From positions 81,773 to 145,772 of the forward strand of contig NZ_VTXD01000021.1 of NCBI RefSeq assembly GCF_013114625.1: a DNA stretch of 64,000 bases. The letters run 5' to 3'. Position 1 is the stretch's first letter, and every line of letters begins with the position of its first letter. This document shows positions 9,181 through 18,527 of this stretch, piece by piece. Both the position numbers and the translations under genes were made by a program. Source of the DNA: Vibrio sp. 99-70-13A1 (GTDB lineage: Bacteria > Pseudomonadota > Gammaproteobacteria > Enterobacterales > Vibrionaceae). The notes beneath the pieces are model-generated. The model ran no database searches and was not told the origin of the DNA. It saw only the letters and a list, made by a program, of their open reading frames with translations.

Positions 9181-9213
9181 AAAGCCGCGGCGTTCATAAC
9201 GCAGCGGCTTTTG
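9181..9213. terminator. Bidirectional terminator between folD and mltB
   Basis: An 11-bp GC-rich stem with one G-A mismatch (GCCGC-GCGTT paired with AACGC-GCGGC) has T-rich sequence on the plus strand and A-rich sequence on its other side, so it can serve both convergent genes. Confidence 0.85.
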
Positions 9214-9252
9214 TTCATTTTTCCAATGAGTAACCTTATTCAGGCATCTCGA

Positions 9253-10251
9253 TCAGTTGAATTTAATTCTATCTGCTAAGTGACTCACTGCGAGTGCAAA
9301 GTAATATGAGCGATTCCATTTCATAAGCACGTTGTAGTTGTTGTATACCAAATACGAACGACCGGATTGATCATCTGGCATAATTAACCAAGCTTGGATA
9401 TCTTCATCCAACTTAGGTAATGCTCTACCATCAAGACGCTTCACACCAAGTTCAGACCACTCTTGCAGATACTTGGTTTTGTCAGCGGTTCTACCCTGTA
9501 GATCAAGAGAAATATCAGAAGGAACAGAAACCTGCCGACCCCAAGTATATTGGTCATCCCAACCAGACTGGCTTAGGTAGTTAGCAGCAGAGGCAAACAC
9601 ATCTTCTTCAGTATTCCAGATGTCTTTTTTACCATCACCACTACCATCCGCAGCATAAGCTAGAAATGAGCTAGGCATAAATTGAGGTTGCCCCATTGCC
9701 CCGGCCCACGAACCTTTCATCTCTTTAGGCTTGATATGACCTTCTTCAAGAATGGTTAAGGCAGCCATTGCCTCTTTAGTAAAAAAGGCTTCTCGTCGAC
9801 CATCATAAGCCATCGTAGTTAAAGCATCGATAACACTGTAGTTACCAGTAAACTTACCGAAGTTACTTTCCACGCCCCACAGCGCAACAATAAACCTAGG
9901 TTGAACACCGTATTCCTTACCAATTCGATTAAGGGCTTCATAATGTTTTTTATACAAGGTTTGCGCTTGCTTCACTTTCCACGCAGGGACGGCTCTAGGA
10001 ATGTATTCATCTAAGGTCAGCTTTTTTTCTGGCTGATTTTTATCGGCTTTGACGGCTCTTGGTTTGAAGGTAACACCATCAAACGCTTCTTCAAGAATAA
10101 CTTCTGAAATACCGTGCTCACGACCTTGAGTTTTTAATGTCTCAACATACTGTTCAAAACTCAATTCATTAGCGAATGAGTTACTCGTCATCAGGCTGCT
10201 CGCCAATAACAAGCCTGTTAAGCCAACTGTCGATTTACTTAATTTACTCAA
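9253..10251 (-). CDS. mltB: MltB-family lytic murein transglycosylase
   Basis: The 332-residue protein cleaves the MurNAc-GlcNAc bond of peptidoglycan with 1,6-anhydro ring formation, in the periplasm. The SLT_2 domain spans about 30-325; the catalytic glutamate is E128 in ALWGVESNFGK, followed by TMAYDGRREAFF and GSWAGAMGQPQFMPSSFLAYA. The N-terminus has a cleavable signal peptide ending about NSFA/NE and no lipobox, unlike E. coli MltB, so it may be soluble. The start is TTG at 10251 with a strong AAGGAGG ribosome binding site; no in-frame ATG is as well placed. It follows ycgL by 24 bp, possibly in one transcript. MltB is the nearest well-known member, but the exact subfamily is uncertain. 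Confidence 0.88.
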   Translation of the reverse strand: MSKLSKSTVGLTGLLLASSLMTSNSFANELSFEQYVETLKTQGREHGISEVILEEAFDGVTFKPRAVKADKNQPEKKLTLDEYIPRAVPAWKVKQAQTLYKKHYEALNRIGKEYGVQPRFIVALWGVESNFGKFTGNYSVIDALTTMAYDGRREAFFTKEAMAALTILEEGHIKPKEMKGSWAGAMGQPQFMPSSFLAYAADGSGDGKKDIWNTEEDVFASAANYLSQSGWDDQYTWGRQVSVPSDISLDLQGRTADKTKYLQEWSELGVKRLDGRALPKLDEDIQAWLIMPDDQSGRSYLVYNNYNVLMKWNRSYYFALAVSHLADRIKFN

Positions 10252-10275
10252 TGCTTCCTCCTTGAATTAATGTAC

Positions 10276-10560
10276 TTAATCTTCATTATCCGCTTGTGCT
10301 TTACGCTCTTTGTACAGTTCCAGTTCATTCACTGGCGGCGGTGGTACTTGCAAAAAGAAGCCATCTTTAGCCATTGATACTTTCACTTTTTCAATATCAA
10401 CTTGAGCCAAAGTTCTGCCTTCCATTTTAATGACCATAACAAAGCTAGGTTTACCAAACATTTGCATCAGTGCGTCAGGAACTTGTGAAAAATCATCCTT
10501 CTTAGGGATATAAAGGTATGTTCCTTCTTTCTTAGAGCTTTTATAAATAGAACACAGCAT
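10276..10560 (-). CDS. ycgL: YcgL domain protein
   Basis: This 94-residue protein matches the YcgL family by its opening [18 protein letters not shown], the central [12 protein letters not shown] and the proline run QVPPPP. Its biochemical function is not established. As in E. coli it lies back to back with minC, here with a 220-bp shared promoter region (10561-10780). The reading direction and the short gap to the transglycosylase gene suggest a two-gene unit. Confidence 0.92.
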   Translation of the reverse strand: MLCSIYKSSKKEGTYLYIPKKDDFSQVPDALMQMFGKPSFVMVIKMEGRTLAQVDIEKVKVSMAKDGFFLQVPPPPVNELELYKERKAQADNED

Positions 10561-10780
10561 GACAAGCCTTTTTTATAGTTTATAACCACAAAACTCTAAG
10601 TTGAGAGTAATGTCGTTTATATAGATGAAATATTGGGAACAAAACGTTCATTTGACAACAAGATTACTTGCTGTGCTTGGTTTGGGAATATAACATGATA
10701 CACCTAGTTTCAGGCAATTCCCTTTATTGTAAAAATGAAAGAAATTGTAGCCATCCGTTATTGAGGTCCTGTAGTTTTCG

Positions 10781-11443
10781 ATGTCTAGTAACCCAGATCT
10801 AAAAGGTAGCAGTTTTACTCTATCTGTATTGCATTTATCAGATGCCCAAGTCGAAAATGCGGTGGCTTTCCTCCAAGAGAAAGTAACGCAAGCGCCTTCA
10901 TTTTTTGAAGCAGCTCCGGTTGTCATTAATATCAGCCAAGTAGACGGTGATATTGATTTTTCTCAACTAAAGAAAGGGATCTCTCTTGCTGGGATGATCC
11001 CTGTGGGTATTGCAGGCTGCAAAGATAAACGTATACAAAATTTAGCGAAGGAAGCAGGGTTTGCTGTAATGACAGCAAGTAAGTCACCTTCCCAAGCCCC
11101 AGCGACCATGGCACCTACTAAAGTTGTCAGAACCCCAATTCGTTCTGGGCAACAGGTTTACGCTAAAGACAGTGATTTAGTAATCCTTAGCCATGTAAGT
11201 GCTGGAGCTGAAGTTATTGCTGATGGCAGCATCCATATTCACGGCACACTGCGCGGCAGAGCTATCGCTGGTGCAAGTGGCCAAACGCAAGCCAAAGTCA
11301 TTTGTAATGATTTACAAGCTGAGCTTGTTTCGATTGCAGGTAACTATTGGTTAAGCGACCAAATTGAAAGCGAATACTGGCAGAAGAAGATCATACTCAG
11401 TATGACTGATGATGTTCTGCACTTAGATGTACTCGCGATTTAG
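10781..11443 (+). CDS. minC: Septum site-determining protein MinC
   Basis: MinC inhibits FtsZ polymerisation away from midcell and is recruited to the membrane by MinD. The N-terminal FtsZ-inhibiting domain (about 1-100) is followed by a Pro/Ala/Thr linker (about 105-120) and the beta-helical C-terminal domain with the typical [24 protein letters not shown] and the [17 protein letters not shown] segment that contacts MinD. The 220-residue length is usual. It heads the minCDE operon, with gaps of 21 and 6 bp to the next two genes. Its ribosome binding site is weak (GAGG 14 bases before the ATG). Confidence 0.97.
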   Translation: MSSNPDLKGSSFTLSVLHLSDAQVENAVAFLQEKVTQAPSFFEAAPVVINISQVDGDIDFSQLKKGISLAGMIPVGIAGCKDKRIQNLAKEAGFAVMTASKSPSQAPATMAPTKVVRTPIRSGQQVYAKDSDLVILSHVSAGAEVIADGSIHIHGTLRGRAIAGASGQTQAKVICNDLQAELVSIAGNYWLSDQIESEYWQKKIILSMTDDVLHLDVLAI

Positions 11444-11464
11444 AAAGATAAAAAGGAAGAAACA

Positions 11465-12277
11465 ATGGCACGCATTATTGTTGTAACGTCAGGTAAAGGT
11501 GGGGTTGGTAAAACGACATCAAGTGCGGCTATCGCCTCTGGCTTAGCGCTGAAAGGCAAAAAAACCGCCGTAATTGATTTCGATATCGGCTTACGTAATC
11601 TAGATTTAATCATGGGCTGTGAACGCCGAGTTGTTTATGACTTTGTTAACGTAATCAATGGTGAAGCAACTCTGAACCAAGCGATGATCAAAGATAAGCG
11701 TACAGATAACCTATTTATTCTGCCCGCTTCTCAAACTCGCGATAAAGATGCCTTAACAAAAGATGGCGTAAAGCGTGTATTTGCTGAATTAGATGAGATG
11801 GGTTTTGACTTCATCATTTGTGATTCACCGGCAGGTATCGAGCAAGGTGCTCTAATGGCACTTTACTTCGCAGACGAAGCCATTGTTACGACTAACCCAG
11901 AAGTTTCTTCAGTACGCGATTCAGACCGTATTCTAGGAATTTTAGATTCAAAATCACGACGTGCCGAAGATGGGCTAGAGCCAGTAAAACAGCACTTACT
12001 GTTAACTCGTTACAACCCAGCACGTGTGACTCAAGGTGAAATGCTGAGCGTGGAAGATGTTGAAGATATTCTTCATATTTCACTATTAGGTGTTATCCCT
12101 GAAAGCCAAGCTGTATTAAACGCTTCAAACAAAGGTGTACCCGTTATCTTTGATGACGCGACAGATGCAGGCATGGCATATAACGATACCGTAGAACGAC
12201 TACTCGGTAACCAAGTTGATTTCCGTTTCTTAACGGAAGAGAAGAAGGGCATCTTCAAACGACTGTTCGGAGGCTAA
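11465..12277 (+). CDS. minD: Septum site-determining ATPase MinD
   Basis: MinD is a membrane-binding ATPase that carries MinC and oscillates with MinE to keep division at midcell. The deviant Walker A motif GKGGVGKTTS lies at residues 10-18, followed by DFDIGLRNLDLIMGCERR and the Walker B-like FDFIICDSPAGIE. The C-terminal amphipathic membrane helix (EEKKGIFKRLFGG) is intact. The length of 270 residues equals E. coli MinD. The start ATG has AAAGGAAG upstream. Confidence 0.98.
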   Translation: MARIIVVTSGKGGVGKTTSSAAIASGLALKGKKTAVIDFDIGLRNLDLIMGCERRVVYDFVNVINGEATLNQAMIKDKRTDNLFILPASQTRDKDALTKDGVKRVFAELDEMGFDFIICDSPAGIEQGALMALYFADEAIVTTNPEVSSVRDSDRILGILDSKSRRAEDGLEPVKQHLLLTRYNPARVTQGEMLSVEDVEDILHISLLGVIPESQAVLNASNKGVPVIFDDATDAGMAYNDTVERLLGNQVDFRFLTEEKKGIFKRLFGG

Positions 12278-12283
12278 TATACG

Positions 12284-12547
12284 ATGTCATTACTAGAGTT
12301 TTTTAGACCACAAAAGAAAACCACTGCAAACTTAGCAAAAGAGCGTTTACAAATTATTGTTGCTGAACGCCGCAGTCATGGTGATCCTTCACCTTCATAT
12401 TTACCACAGCTTAAAGAAGATATTCTTAAAGTGATTGCTAAGTATGTAGATGTTGATCCTTCAATGGTTGATCTTTCTTTCGAGCATAAAGATGATGACA
12501 TTTCAGTACTCGAACTGAATGTAAAGCTGCCAGACGACGAAAAGTAA
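12284..12547 (+). CDS. minE: Cell division topological specificity factor MinE
   Basis: MinE (87 residues) binds MinD, stimulates its ATPase and drives pole-to-pole oscillation. The membrane-targeting N-terminus [10 protein letters not shown], the MinD-binding [12 protein letters not shown] helix and the C-terminal dimerisation domain ([17 protein letters not shown]) are all present. It starts 6 bp after minD and ends the operon. Confidence 0.97.
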   Translation: MSLLEFFRPQKKTTANLAKERLQIIVAERRSHGDPSPSYLPQLKEDILKVIAKYVDVDPSMVDLSFEHKDDDISVLELNVKLPDDEK

Positions 12548-12575
12548 TCACTTACTTTCATCTTGCGTAATGCGT

Positions 12576-12606
12576 AAAAAAAGAGAGCCTCGGCTCTCTT
12601 TTTTAT
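12576..12606. terminator. Bidirectional terminator between minE and rnd
   Basis: A perfect 9-bp stem (AAGAGAGCC/GGCTCTCTT, loop TC) has a T run on the plus side and an A run on the other, serving both convergent genes. Confidence 0.9.
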
Positions 12607-12647
12607 TTCTATCTAATCAGAAAAACAGTAATTAGTTTTCTCTCACG

Positions 12648-13766
12648 CTATTTAATTTTTTTGTCCAGGTGAACACCAAGTAATTCTAAACGCCAGCCTT
12701 GCATAACATCCGGAAGCTTTTCAGGATTACGCTTGTGTTTCCAAACCCAGCTTAGCATTTGATTTAATTGCTTCTTAGACGCTAAAAACTCCGTCGCTAA
12801 ACCACTCTTTTCAGACGCTAATTTCACTTCATCTTTCAATACTTTAAAGATTTGTTTGTAACCTGGAAAATCCATCAAGCGCTCAACAACTGCTGGATAT
12901 TCTTCTTCAGGTGTGTGCTCTGCAAGTTTCACTATAGAGCTTAATTTTTCCCCGTGACGGCGAACCGAACGAATATCAAACCCTTCTTTTTCCATATCTT
13001 TCGGATTTTTCAGTGCAAACCGAGCCACAGCCCATAAGTCCTGTTCCTTGAACACGAAGTTAAGCGCGAGATCTCGTTTGATCGCTTCTTTTAGTCGCCA
13101 AGTCGCTAATGGCTTAAGAATCGCCAGTTGATTTGGTTTAAGCTGCCATGCCCCTTTTATATCAAGGTATGCTTTTTCAGGTTCGCTTGGACGAATACGC
13201 TTGGCTACTTGCAAAGCCGACTCTTGTTTGGCGGCATCCCACCAGCCTGCTTCTGTCACTTTATCTAACAGCTTGTTATACATCGGCAATAAGTAGTACA
13301 CATCTGCTGCTGCGTAATCTAGCTGTTTTTGGGAAAGCGGACGCGCTAGCCAATCCGTTCGAGACTCACTTTTATCTAAATCGACACCGACAAACTCAGA
13401 AACCAATGCAGCAAAACCAGTCGACAAACCATGCCCTAAGAAAGCCGCCATGATTTGTGTATCCACCATTGGCGTTGGAGTACAACCAAAAGCATTTTGG
13501 AACACTTCAAGGTCTTCACCGCAGGCATGCAATACTTTCAATACCGAAGTGTCTTTCAATAAATCGACAAATGGGGTCATTTCATCAAGCGCGACAGGAT
13601 CGATTAAAGATAATGTTTCACCATCAAATAACTGAATTAAACCTAACTGAGGGTAATAGGTTCTTGTTCGCACGAATTCCGTATCGAGCATAACAACATC
13701 AGCTTCTCGTGCTTGAAGGCACACTTGCTCAAGGTCTTTCAATTGGGTAATGATTTGATAGTTCAC
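12648..13766 (-). CDS. rnd: Ribonuclease D
   Basis: RNase D is a 3'-5' exoribonuclease that trims tRNA and other stable RNA precursors. Numbered from the chosen start, the DEDDy site is visible: D28 and E30 in MLDTEFVR, D85 in CGEDLEVF and YAAAD with Y151/D155. An HRDC domain follows (about 205-285). The frame extends to a GTG at 13778, but GTG at 13766 gives MNYQIITQ, matching the E. coli N-terminus MNYQMITT, and has GAGAG five bases upstream; it yields 372 residues (E. coli 375). rnd-fadD order is as in E. coli. Confidence 0.95.
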   Translation of the reverse strand: MNYQIITQLKDLEQVCLQAREADVVMLDTEFVRTRTYYPQLGLIQLFDGETLSLIDPVALDEMTPFVDLLKDTSVLKVLHACGEDLEVFQNAFGCTPTPMVDTQIMAAFLGHGLSTGFAALVSEFVGVDLDKSESRTDWLARPLSQKQLDYAAADVYYLLPMYNKLLDKVTEAGWWDAAKQESALQVAKRIRPSEPEKAYLDIKGAWQLKPNQLAILKPLATWRLKEAIKRDLALNFVFKEQDLWAVARFALKNPKDMEKEGFDIRSVRRHGEKLSSIVKLAEHTPEEEYPAVVERLMDFPGYKQIFKVLKDEVKLASEKSGLATEFLASKKQLNQMLSWVWKHKRNPEKLPDVMQGWRLELLGVHLDKKIK

Positions 13767-13865
13767 AAAAACTCTCACTATGTTTCAATAATTGTCGCAT
13801 ACAAAAATGCCGACATAACTGCCGGCATTCTAACACTTTTCACATGACTTTATTAGATTGTCTGT

Positions 13866-15560
13866 TTACGCACTTTCTAACTCTGCCAACTTAGCATCAT
13901 TCTCTTCACGTAATACGCGGCGAAGAATTTTACCTACGTTTGTTTTAGGTAGCTCTTCTTTAAACTCAACAATTTTAGGAACTTTATAGCCAGTCAAATG
14001 CTCACGACAATGGGCAATGATTTCATCTTTAGTTAAGCTAGGATCACGTTTCACTATGTAAATTTTAACAAGCTCACCAGAAACATCGTTTTCTTGACCA
14101 ATCGCAGCCACTTCCAACACTTTCCCATGAAGAGCAACCACATCTTCGACTTCATTAGGGTAAACATTGAAGCCTGAAACTAAGATCATGTCTTTCTTAC
14201 GGTCAACAATGTGTAATAAGCCTTCATCATCAAACTTAACAATATCACCTGTTGATAACCAACCTTCTTGATTGATCACTTCTTTTGTTGCTTCAGGTCG
14301 CTGCCAGTACCCTTGCATCACTTGAGGACCACGTACTTGTAGTTCACCAACTTGATCGTTGGCTACTGGCTGTCCTTCATCATCAATAATACGAACTTCA
14401 GTTGAAGGTACAGGCAAGCCGATAGCACCGGTGTAATCTTTCAGGTCGTATGGGTTACCAGTTACTAGAGGTGCACATTCAGTTAAACCATAACCTTCCA
14501 GTAAATGGATGCCTGTGGCTTTTTTCCACTGCTCAGCTACCGCGCGTTGAACCGCCATACCACCACCTACAGATAAGCGAAGGTTGCTGAAATCCAGCTC
14601 ATGGAAATCTTCATTGTTCACCAAGGCATTAAACAAGGTATTCACACCTGTGATCGCGGTAAAGGCATTCTTTTGCAATTCTTTGATAAATGCAGGAATG
14701 TCTCTTGGGTTGGTAATCAATAAATTTTGACCACCAATTTCAACGAATAATAGACAGTTAACCGTAAGTGCAAATACGTGATAAAGCGGTAATGCCGTAA
14801 CGACCAACTCTCGACCTTCTTCAAGTACAGGACCATAAGCCCCTTTCGCTTGAAGTACATTCGCAATCATATTTCTGTGAGTAAGAATCGCCCCTTTCGC
14901 TACACCCGTTGTACCGCCTGTGTATTGAAGGAAAGCAATATCATCTCCCGACATAAACGGTTTTACATATTGAAGGCGTCGACCTTTATGCAGTGCTTTT
15001 CTAAAAGAGATAGCGCCTGGAAGGTCATACTTTGGCACCATGCCTTTTACGTATTTCACAACGAAATCAACAATCGTACCCTTTGCGCGAGGTAGCATCT
15101 GACCTAGGCTAGTTAATACCACGTGTTTAACTGGTGTGTTATCGACGACTTTTTCTAGTGTACTAGCAAAGTTAGAAACGATAACGATAGCCTTAGCGCC
15201 AGAATCATTCAGTTGGTGTTCTAATTCACGAGGGGTATACAGTGGGTTCACGTTAACCGCAATCATACCTGCACGTAATACTCCAAATAGAGCGATTGGG
15301 TATTGCAGCAAGTTTGGCATCATCAATGCAACTCGATCGCCTTTTTTAAGCTTCAAGTCATTTTGTAGGTAAGCGGCAAAAGCACGGCTGCGCTCTTCTA
15401 ACTTACGGAATGTCATAACTGAGCCCATATTCATAAATGCAGGTTGGTCTGCGTATTTCTGAACAGATTGCTCAAACATTTCTACAAGAGATGCGTATTG
15501 ATCTGGGTTGATCGTTTCTGGTACGTCACTTGGGTAGCGTGAAAGCCAAGGTTTATCCAC
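13866..15560 (-). CDS. fadD: Long-chain fatty acid--CoA ligase
   Basis: FadD activates exogenous long-chain fatty acids to acyl-CoA at the inner membrane, the entry to beta-oxidation. The 564-residue protein has the AMP-binding P-loop [18 protein letters not shown], the [12 protein letters not shown] adenine motif, the [24 protein letters not shown] hinge segment and the catalytic-lysine end [11 protein letters not shown]. It starts at GTG with GAGGAG upstream, giving [14 protein letters not shown], close to the E. coli start. Sequence around -35/-10 was not examined for FadR sites. Confidence 0.96.
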   Translation of the reverse strand: MDKPWLSRYPSDVPETINPDQYASLVEMFEQSVQKYADQPAFMNMGSVMTFRKLEERSRAFAAYLQNDLKLKKGDRVALMMPNLLQYPIALFGVLRAGMIAVNVNPLYTPRELEHQLNDSGAKAIVIVSNFASTLEKVVDNTPVKHVVLTSLGQMLPRAKGTIVDFVVKYVKGMVPKYDLPGAISFRKALHKGRRLQYVKPFMSGDDIAFLQYTGGTTGVAKGAILTHRNMIANVLQAKGAYGPVLEEGRELVVTALPLYHVFALTVNCLLFVEIGGQNLLITNPRDIPAFIKELQKNAFTAITGVNTLFNALVNNEDFHELDFSNLRLSVGGGMAVQRAVAEQWKKATGIHLLEGYGLTECAPLVTGNPYDLKDYTGAIGLPVPSTEVRIIDDEGQPVANDQVGELQVRGPQVMQGYWQRPEATKEVINQEGWLSTGDIVKFDDEGLLHIVDRKKDMILVSGFNVYPNEVEDVVALHGKVLEVAAIGQENDVSGELVKIYIVKRDPSLTKDEIIAHCREHLTGYKVPKIVEFKEELPKTNVGKILRRVLREENDAKLAELESA

Positions 15561-15668
15561 GATGTTACTCCTCGTAATAAGCTGACGACCATAACCGCCG
15601 CTATTTTTATATGCGGAGTATTACAGCACAGCTTTAGTGCTTGAGCACTAAAAGGCTCAAACACTTGT

Positions 15669-16520
15669 TTAAATTTTGTTAACTACACCAAAAATTAGTT
15701 CAGATACCGCTCTGGGATTCTCTAAATGGCAATGATGACCACCGGAAATAGTCTCTACTTTTAGGTCACTATCAGCTAAGTTGTAGCGATTGTGTTGTAA
15801 ATGACGAAATCCGTCACTACCTAATATGATAAGTTGCGGGCAAGTAATGGATGCCATGATCGCATTCGCATGCTCTTGAGACATTCGATAAAGAGAATCA
15901 CATTTTAAATTTGAGTCATATCGCCATTGCCATACACCATCATGCTTCACGACTCCTCTTTCTACAATAGGAGCAATAAGTTCAGGTTTTATATGGTTAG
16001 TGATTGATCTTAGCTTTATTGCGTCCTCAATACTTGCCAAAGGACGTGAAGGTTTTCTGCGATGCCTCTGCCGGCTTAGCACCCCATTTCTCAACCGAGA
16101 AACGGTTTGATCAGGTGCTTCAGAAATAGGTCCATGACCTTCAATTTGAACTAATCCTGATACGTTTTCAGGAAAGGCGGCACTATAACAACTTGCGATT
16201 AATGCACCAAGCGAATGTCCCACTAGGACCAATCTGTTTGCTGAGATTTTAGACAATACTTGGTGTAAGTCGTCTATATAGTCATGAAAAGGGTAAAAAG
16301 CTTGAGGTTTATGAGAAGAGAGCCCATGACCCAAAAGGTCAACCGCAATTAAGTGCCCTTCTGAATACAAAGCCGATAACTCTTCCATCACAGTAGAAAA
16401 GCTAGAGGAGTTATCTAGCCAACCATGAATAAAAACGACCGTCACTGCGGTCGTTTCAGGGGTTCCAATTTCTTGTGTGGCAAACCTGCCATTTGCAAGG
16501 GAGTATGATCTTTCAATCAT
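15669..16520 (-). CDS. Alpha/beta hydrolase of unknown substrate
   Basis: The 283-residue protein has a single alpha/beta-hydrolase domain: oxyanion motif VVFIHGWLDNS (about 28-38), nucleophile elbow LVGHSLGALIA with the catalytic Ser, and a C-terminal GGHHCHLENP containing the likely catalytic His. No signal peptide is visible. It lies about 110 bp upstream of fadD on the same strand, so a lipid or acyl-CoA related role is possible but only inferred from position. The ATG lacks an obvious ribosome binding site. Confidence 0.85.
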   Translation of the reverse strand: MIERSYSLANGRFATQEIGTPETTAVTVVFIHGWLDNSSSFSTVMEELSALYSEGHLIAVDLLGHGLSSHKPQAFYPFHDYIDDLHQVLSKISANRLVLVGHSLGALIASCYSAAFPENVSGLVQIEGHGPISEAPDQTVSRLRNGVLSRQRHRRKPSRPLASIEDAIKLRSITNHIKPELIAPIVERGVVKHDGVWQWRYDSNLKCDSLYRMSQEHANAIMASITCPQLIILGSDGFRHLQHNRYNLADSDLKVETISGGHHCHLENPRAVSELIFGVVNKI

Positions 16521-16597
16521 TTGGATGTGCCGTCATTTTTATATAAGCTCACTGTGTCTTCTATCCTTAAATCCACTTTTAGTTTCAAGAGACTCTT

Positions 16598-16633
16598 ATC
16601 GTCAAATCTACTTCTATCGTCAAGTCTACTTTG
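16598..16633. repeat. 18-bp tandem repeat, two copies
   Basis: Two adjacent 18-bp units beginning atcgtcaa (16598-16615 and 16616-16633) differ at three positions. They lie between the hydrolase and lipoprotein genes. Confidence 0.65.
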
Positions 16634-16662
16634 GTCATACTCCTAAGCCAGTAATCTATGGC

Positions 16663-17223
16663 TTACTCAACATCCTGAACGACTCTGCCTTGAGTTGGCA
16701 TAGTTCTAAAGTTACGACAATGTAAACTGCGGCAAGAGTAGTACGTTGGGCCAAAATCATTCACCATCACTCTCTCTTTAATTTGCCATAAACGATGATT
16801 GTAAATATCCATCACTGGGAAGGTATAAGGGAACTCACCGATGTTGCCATCTTCTGTACCTGTTGATGTACCAACCAGAGTAATTAATCGACCTTCAGCA
16901 AAACTTAAAGGCTCAAGGTAACCATCGATGTAGCCAACAAAGCGTCCACTAGGCTCAGCATTGATGTCTGGCTTTCCATCCTGTGAAATCGGTAAATTGA
17001 CCACTTCAATTCGAGTTTGATTCTCTAGGTTTGTGACTTTTGCAATCACACCACCTAATCGAACATCATTTGCTTCAGGTAATTGGTTAACCCACTTCTG
17101 ATAGTCTGTGATCACAGCTTCAGAGTTAGCCTCTAGTTCGGTTGGCAGTGTAGAGCAGCCCATCACCAGAGCGGAAAATACAATAAGAAAAATAAAACGA
17201 AATTTAGGAAATAGAGAAAACAT
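16663..17223 (-). CDS. yeaY: Slp/YeaY-family outer membrane lipoprotein
   Basis: The 186-residue protein has a lipoprotein signal (hydrophobic FRFIFLIVFSALVMGC, lipidated Cys23, Ser at +2) and the Slp-family body with VRLGGVIAKVTNLENQTRIEVVNLPI and SGRFVGYIDGYLEP. Slp-type lipoproteins sit in the outer membrane and are tied to stationary phase and acid stress; their molecular role is unclear. ATG at 17223 is preferred over ATG at 17232 because AAGGATG lies 8 bases before it. In E. coli yeaY lies between fadD and tsaB, as here. Confidence 0.88.
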   Translation of the reverse strand: MFSLFPKFRFIFLIVFSALVMGCSTLPTELEANSEAVITDYQKWVNQLPEANDVRLGGVIAKVTNLENQTRIEVVNLPISQDGKPDINAEPSGRFVGYIDGYLEPLSFAEGRLITLVGTSTGTEDGNIGEFPYTFPVMDIYNHRLWQIKERVMVNDFGPTYYSCRSLHCRNFRTMPTQGRVVQDVE

Positions 17224-17262
17224 GATGAGCATCCTTAAAGCAGGAGAAAAGAAAATTCAGGG

Positions 17263-17568
17263 TTAGATATAGATATCGACTCCGATAAGCTTGGCAAGTT
17301 CCTCTTTTTTGGCTTGATTCATCACATCCATATATTCTTCCATCGCTCGGCGAGCCCGCCCTTCTGGGAGATCATACTGAAGTTGGGCCTTATGAATATC
17401 CGATTCTTGGACATGACGAATAGAGTGAGAGACAGCATTCGCAACTTTTGTGGGTTGCCCTACAGACCCTTTGTTATCACCCTTTTTTACTTCATTCTTT
17501 TTATTGGTTCGATTGGTCTTTTGAGTATTGCCTATCGAAGAAGGGGGTAATCCATTAATCGAAACCAT
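17263..17568 (-). CDS. Unknown 101-residue soluble protein
   Basis: I do not recognise the family. The first half is low-complexity and rich in Asn, Lys and Thr, likely disordered; the second half (about 45-101) looks helical and charged (YDLPEGRARRAMEEYMDVMNQAKKEELAKLIGVD). No signal, membrane segment or Cys is present. The layout of a disordered N-terminus with C-terminal helices recalls small anti-sigma or flagellar regulators such as FlgM, but no sequence match supports this. It lies 40 bp upstream of the YeaY-like gene on the same strand and may be co-transcribed with it. Confidence 0.65.
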   Translation of the reverse strand: MVSINGLPPSSIGNTQKTNRTNKKNEVKKGDNKGSVGQPTKVANAVSHSIRHVQESDIHKAQLQYDLPEGRARRAMEEYMDVMNQAKKEELAKLIGVDIYI

Positions 17569-17687
17569 AATAGCCTCCGAATTTGATGATTAACCTGATT
17601 ACGCCATCAGGTTAATCATACTCTGCGATAAATAAACATTTCAGTAATGACTTAAACTGTCAAAGTAACAGTCTAGCGACTAAACAG

Positions 17688-17744
17688 CTTATAAAGACTA
17701 ATTAACCTATAAAGGACCAATCAACTTATAAAAAAACAATCAGC
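17688..17744. repeat. 19-bp degenerate tandem repeat, three copies
   Basis: Three consecutive 19-bp units (17688-17706, 17707-17725, 17726-17744) share the pattern ytataaaraCnAATcAac. They fill part of the 200-bp gap upstream of the small unknown gene and just downstream of tsaB. Confidence 0.65.
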
Positions 17745-17768
17745 TTTTAAATACGCAGCCTGAAAAGT

Positions 17769-18470
17769 TTACTCGCGACCTGGCAGTTTTTTCCAAGCCA
17801 CTTTATCACGTAGATAAACAGGTGCAGATTGTTCAGCTTCAACTGCTTTACCTTCAGCAAAAGCAAATTGAGCAAGAAAAGCAATATCCTGTGCTTCTGG
17901 GAATAACACATCGCTCTCTTTACTATTCAACTCAATGGTATCCATATGCTCAGCATACGCTTCCCAACCAGTTCCCACTTTAGACCATGTCAGCTCGTCT
18001 CGTTGAACTTGCTCAACTAAATCACTTGGCGCAATAACATACTCTGCATCAATCGCTGCCCAGCTTCCGTCTTGCTCACGGCTATAACGTCCCCAGTAAA
18101 CTTCACTCATACGAGCATCAATTGCGCTAGCAACATGTGTATCACCTTGCTTGCGGTAACAGCCTTGTGCCATTGCAGCCAAAGTAGAGATCCCTACCAT
18201 TGGCAACTCGGCTCCAAATGCTAAACCTTGAGCAATACCTATACCAATACGAACTCCAGTAAAGCTTCCTGGACCTTGCCCAAAAGCAATCGCGTCAAGT
18301 TCATTTAATGTCATACCGGCTTCTTTCAGTACTTCATCAACCATAGGTAAAATCTTTTTTGTGTGGTCACGAGGTGCCACTTCGCTGCGTGCAAACACTT
18401 GTTCGCCAACCATCAATGCCACTGAACAGTTTTCAGTAGCGGTATCTACTGCAAGAATTTTTGCGCTCAT
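17769..18470 (-). CDS. tsaB: tRNA threonylcarbamoyladenosine biosynthesis protein TsaB
   Basis: TsaB is the ASKHA-fold scaffold of the TsaBDE complex that makes t6A37 in ANN-decoding tRNAs. The 233-residue protein opens with the phosphate-binding [15 protein letters not shown], followed by [14 protein letters not shown] and the [23 protein letters not shown] signature. Length and order match E. coli TsaB (231). It sits 57 bp downstream of yoaA, the same arrangement as in E. coli. Confidence 0.96.
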   Translation of the reverse strand: MSAKILAVDTATENCSVALMVGEQVFARSEVAPRDHTKKILPMVDEVLKEAGMTLNELDAIAFGQGPGSFTGVRIGIGIAQGLAFGAELPMVGISTLAAMAQGCYRKQGDTHVASAIDARMSEVYWGRYSREQDGSWAAIDAEYVIAPSDLVEQVQRDELTWSKVGTGWEAYAEHMDTIELNSKESDVLFPEAQDIAFLAQFAFAEGKAVEAEQSAPVYLRDKVAWKKLPGRE

Positions 18471-18527
18471 TAACGTCTCAAATAATCTTTGTTTGGTATT
18501 AAATAATGGCTAAACCAGAGTAACGTT

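Noticed and set aside
10648..10926. Minus-strand 92-codon frame across the minC promoter
   Set aside because: It covers the ycgL-minC promoter region and the minC start; no coding character.
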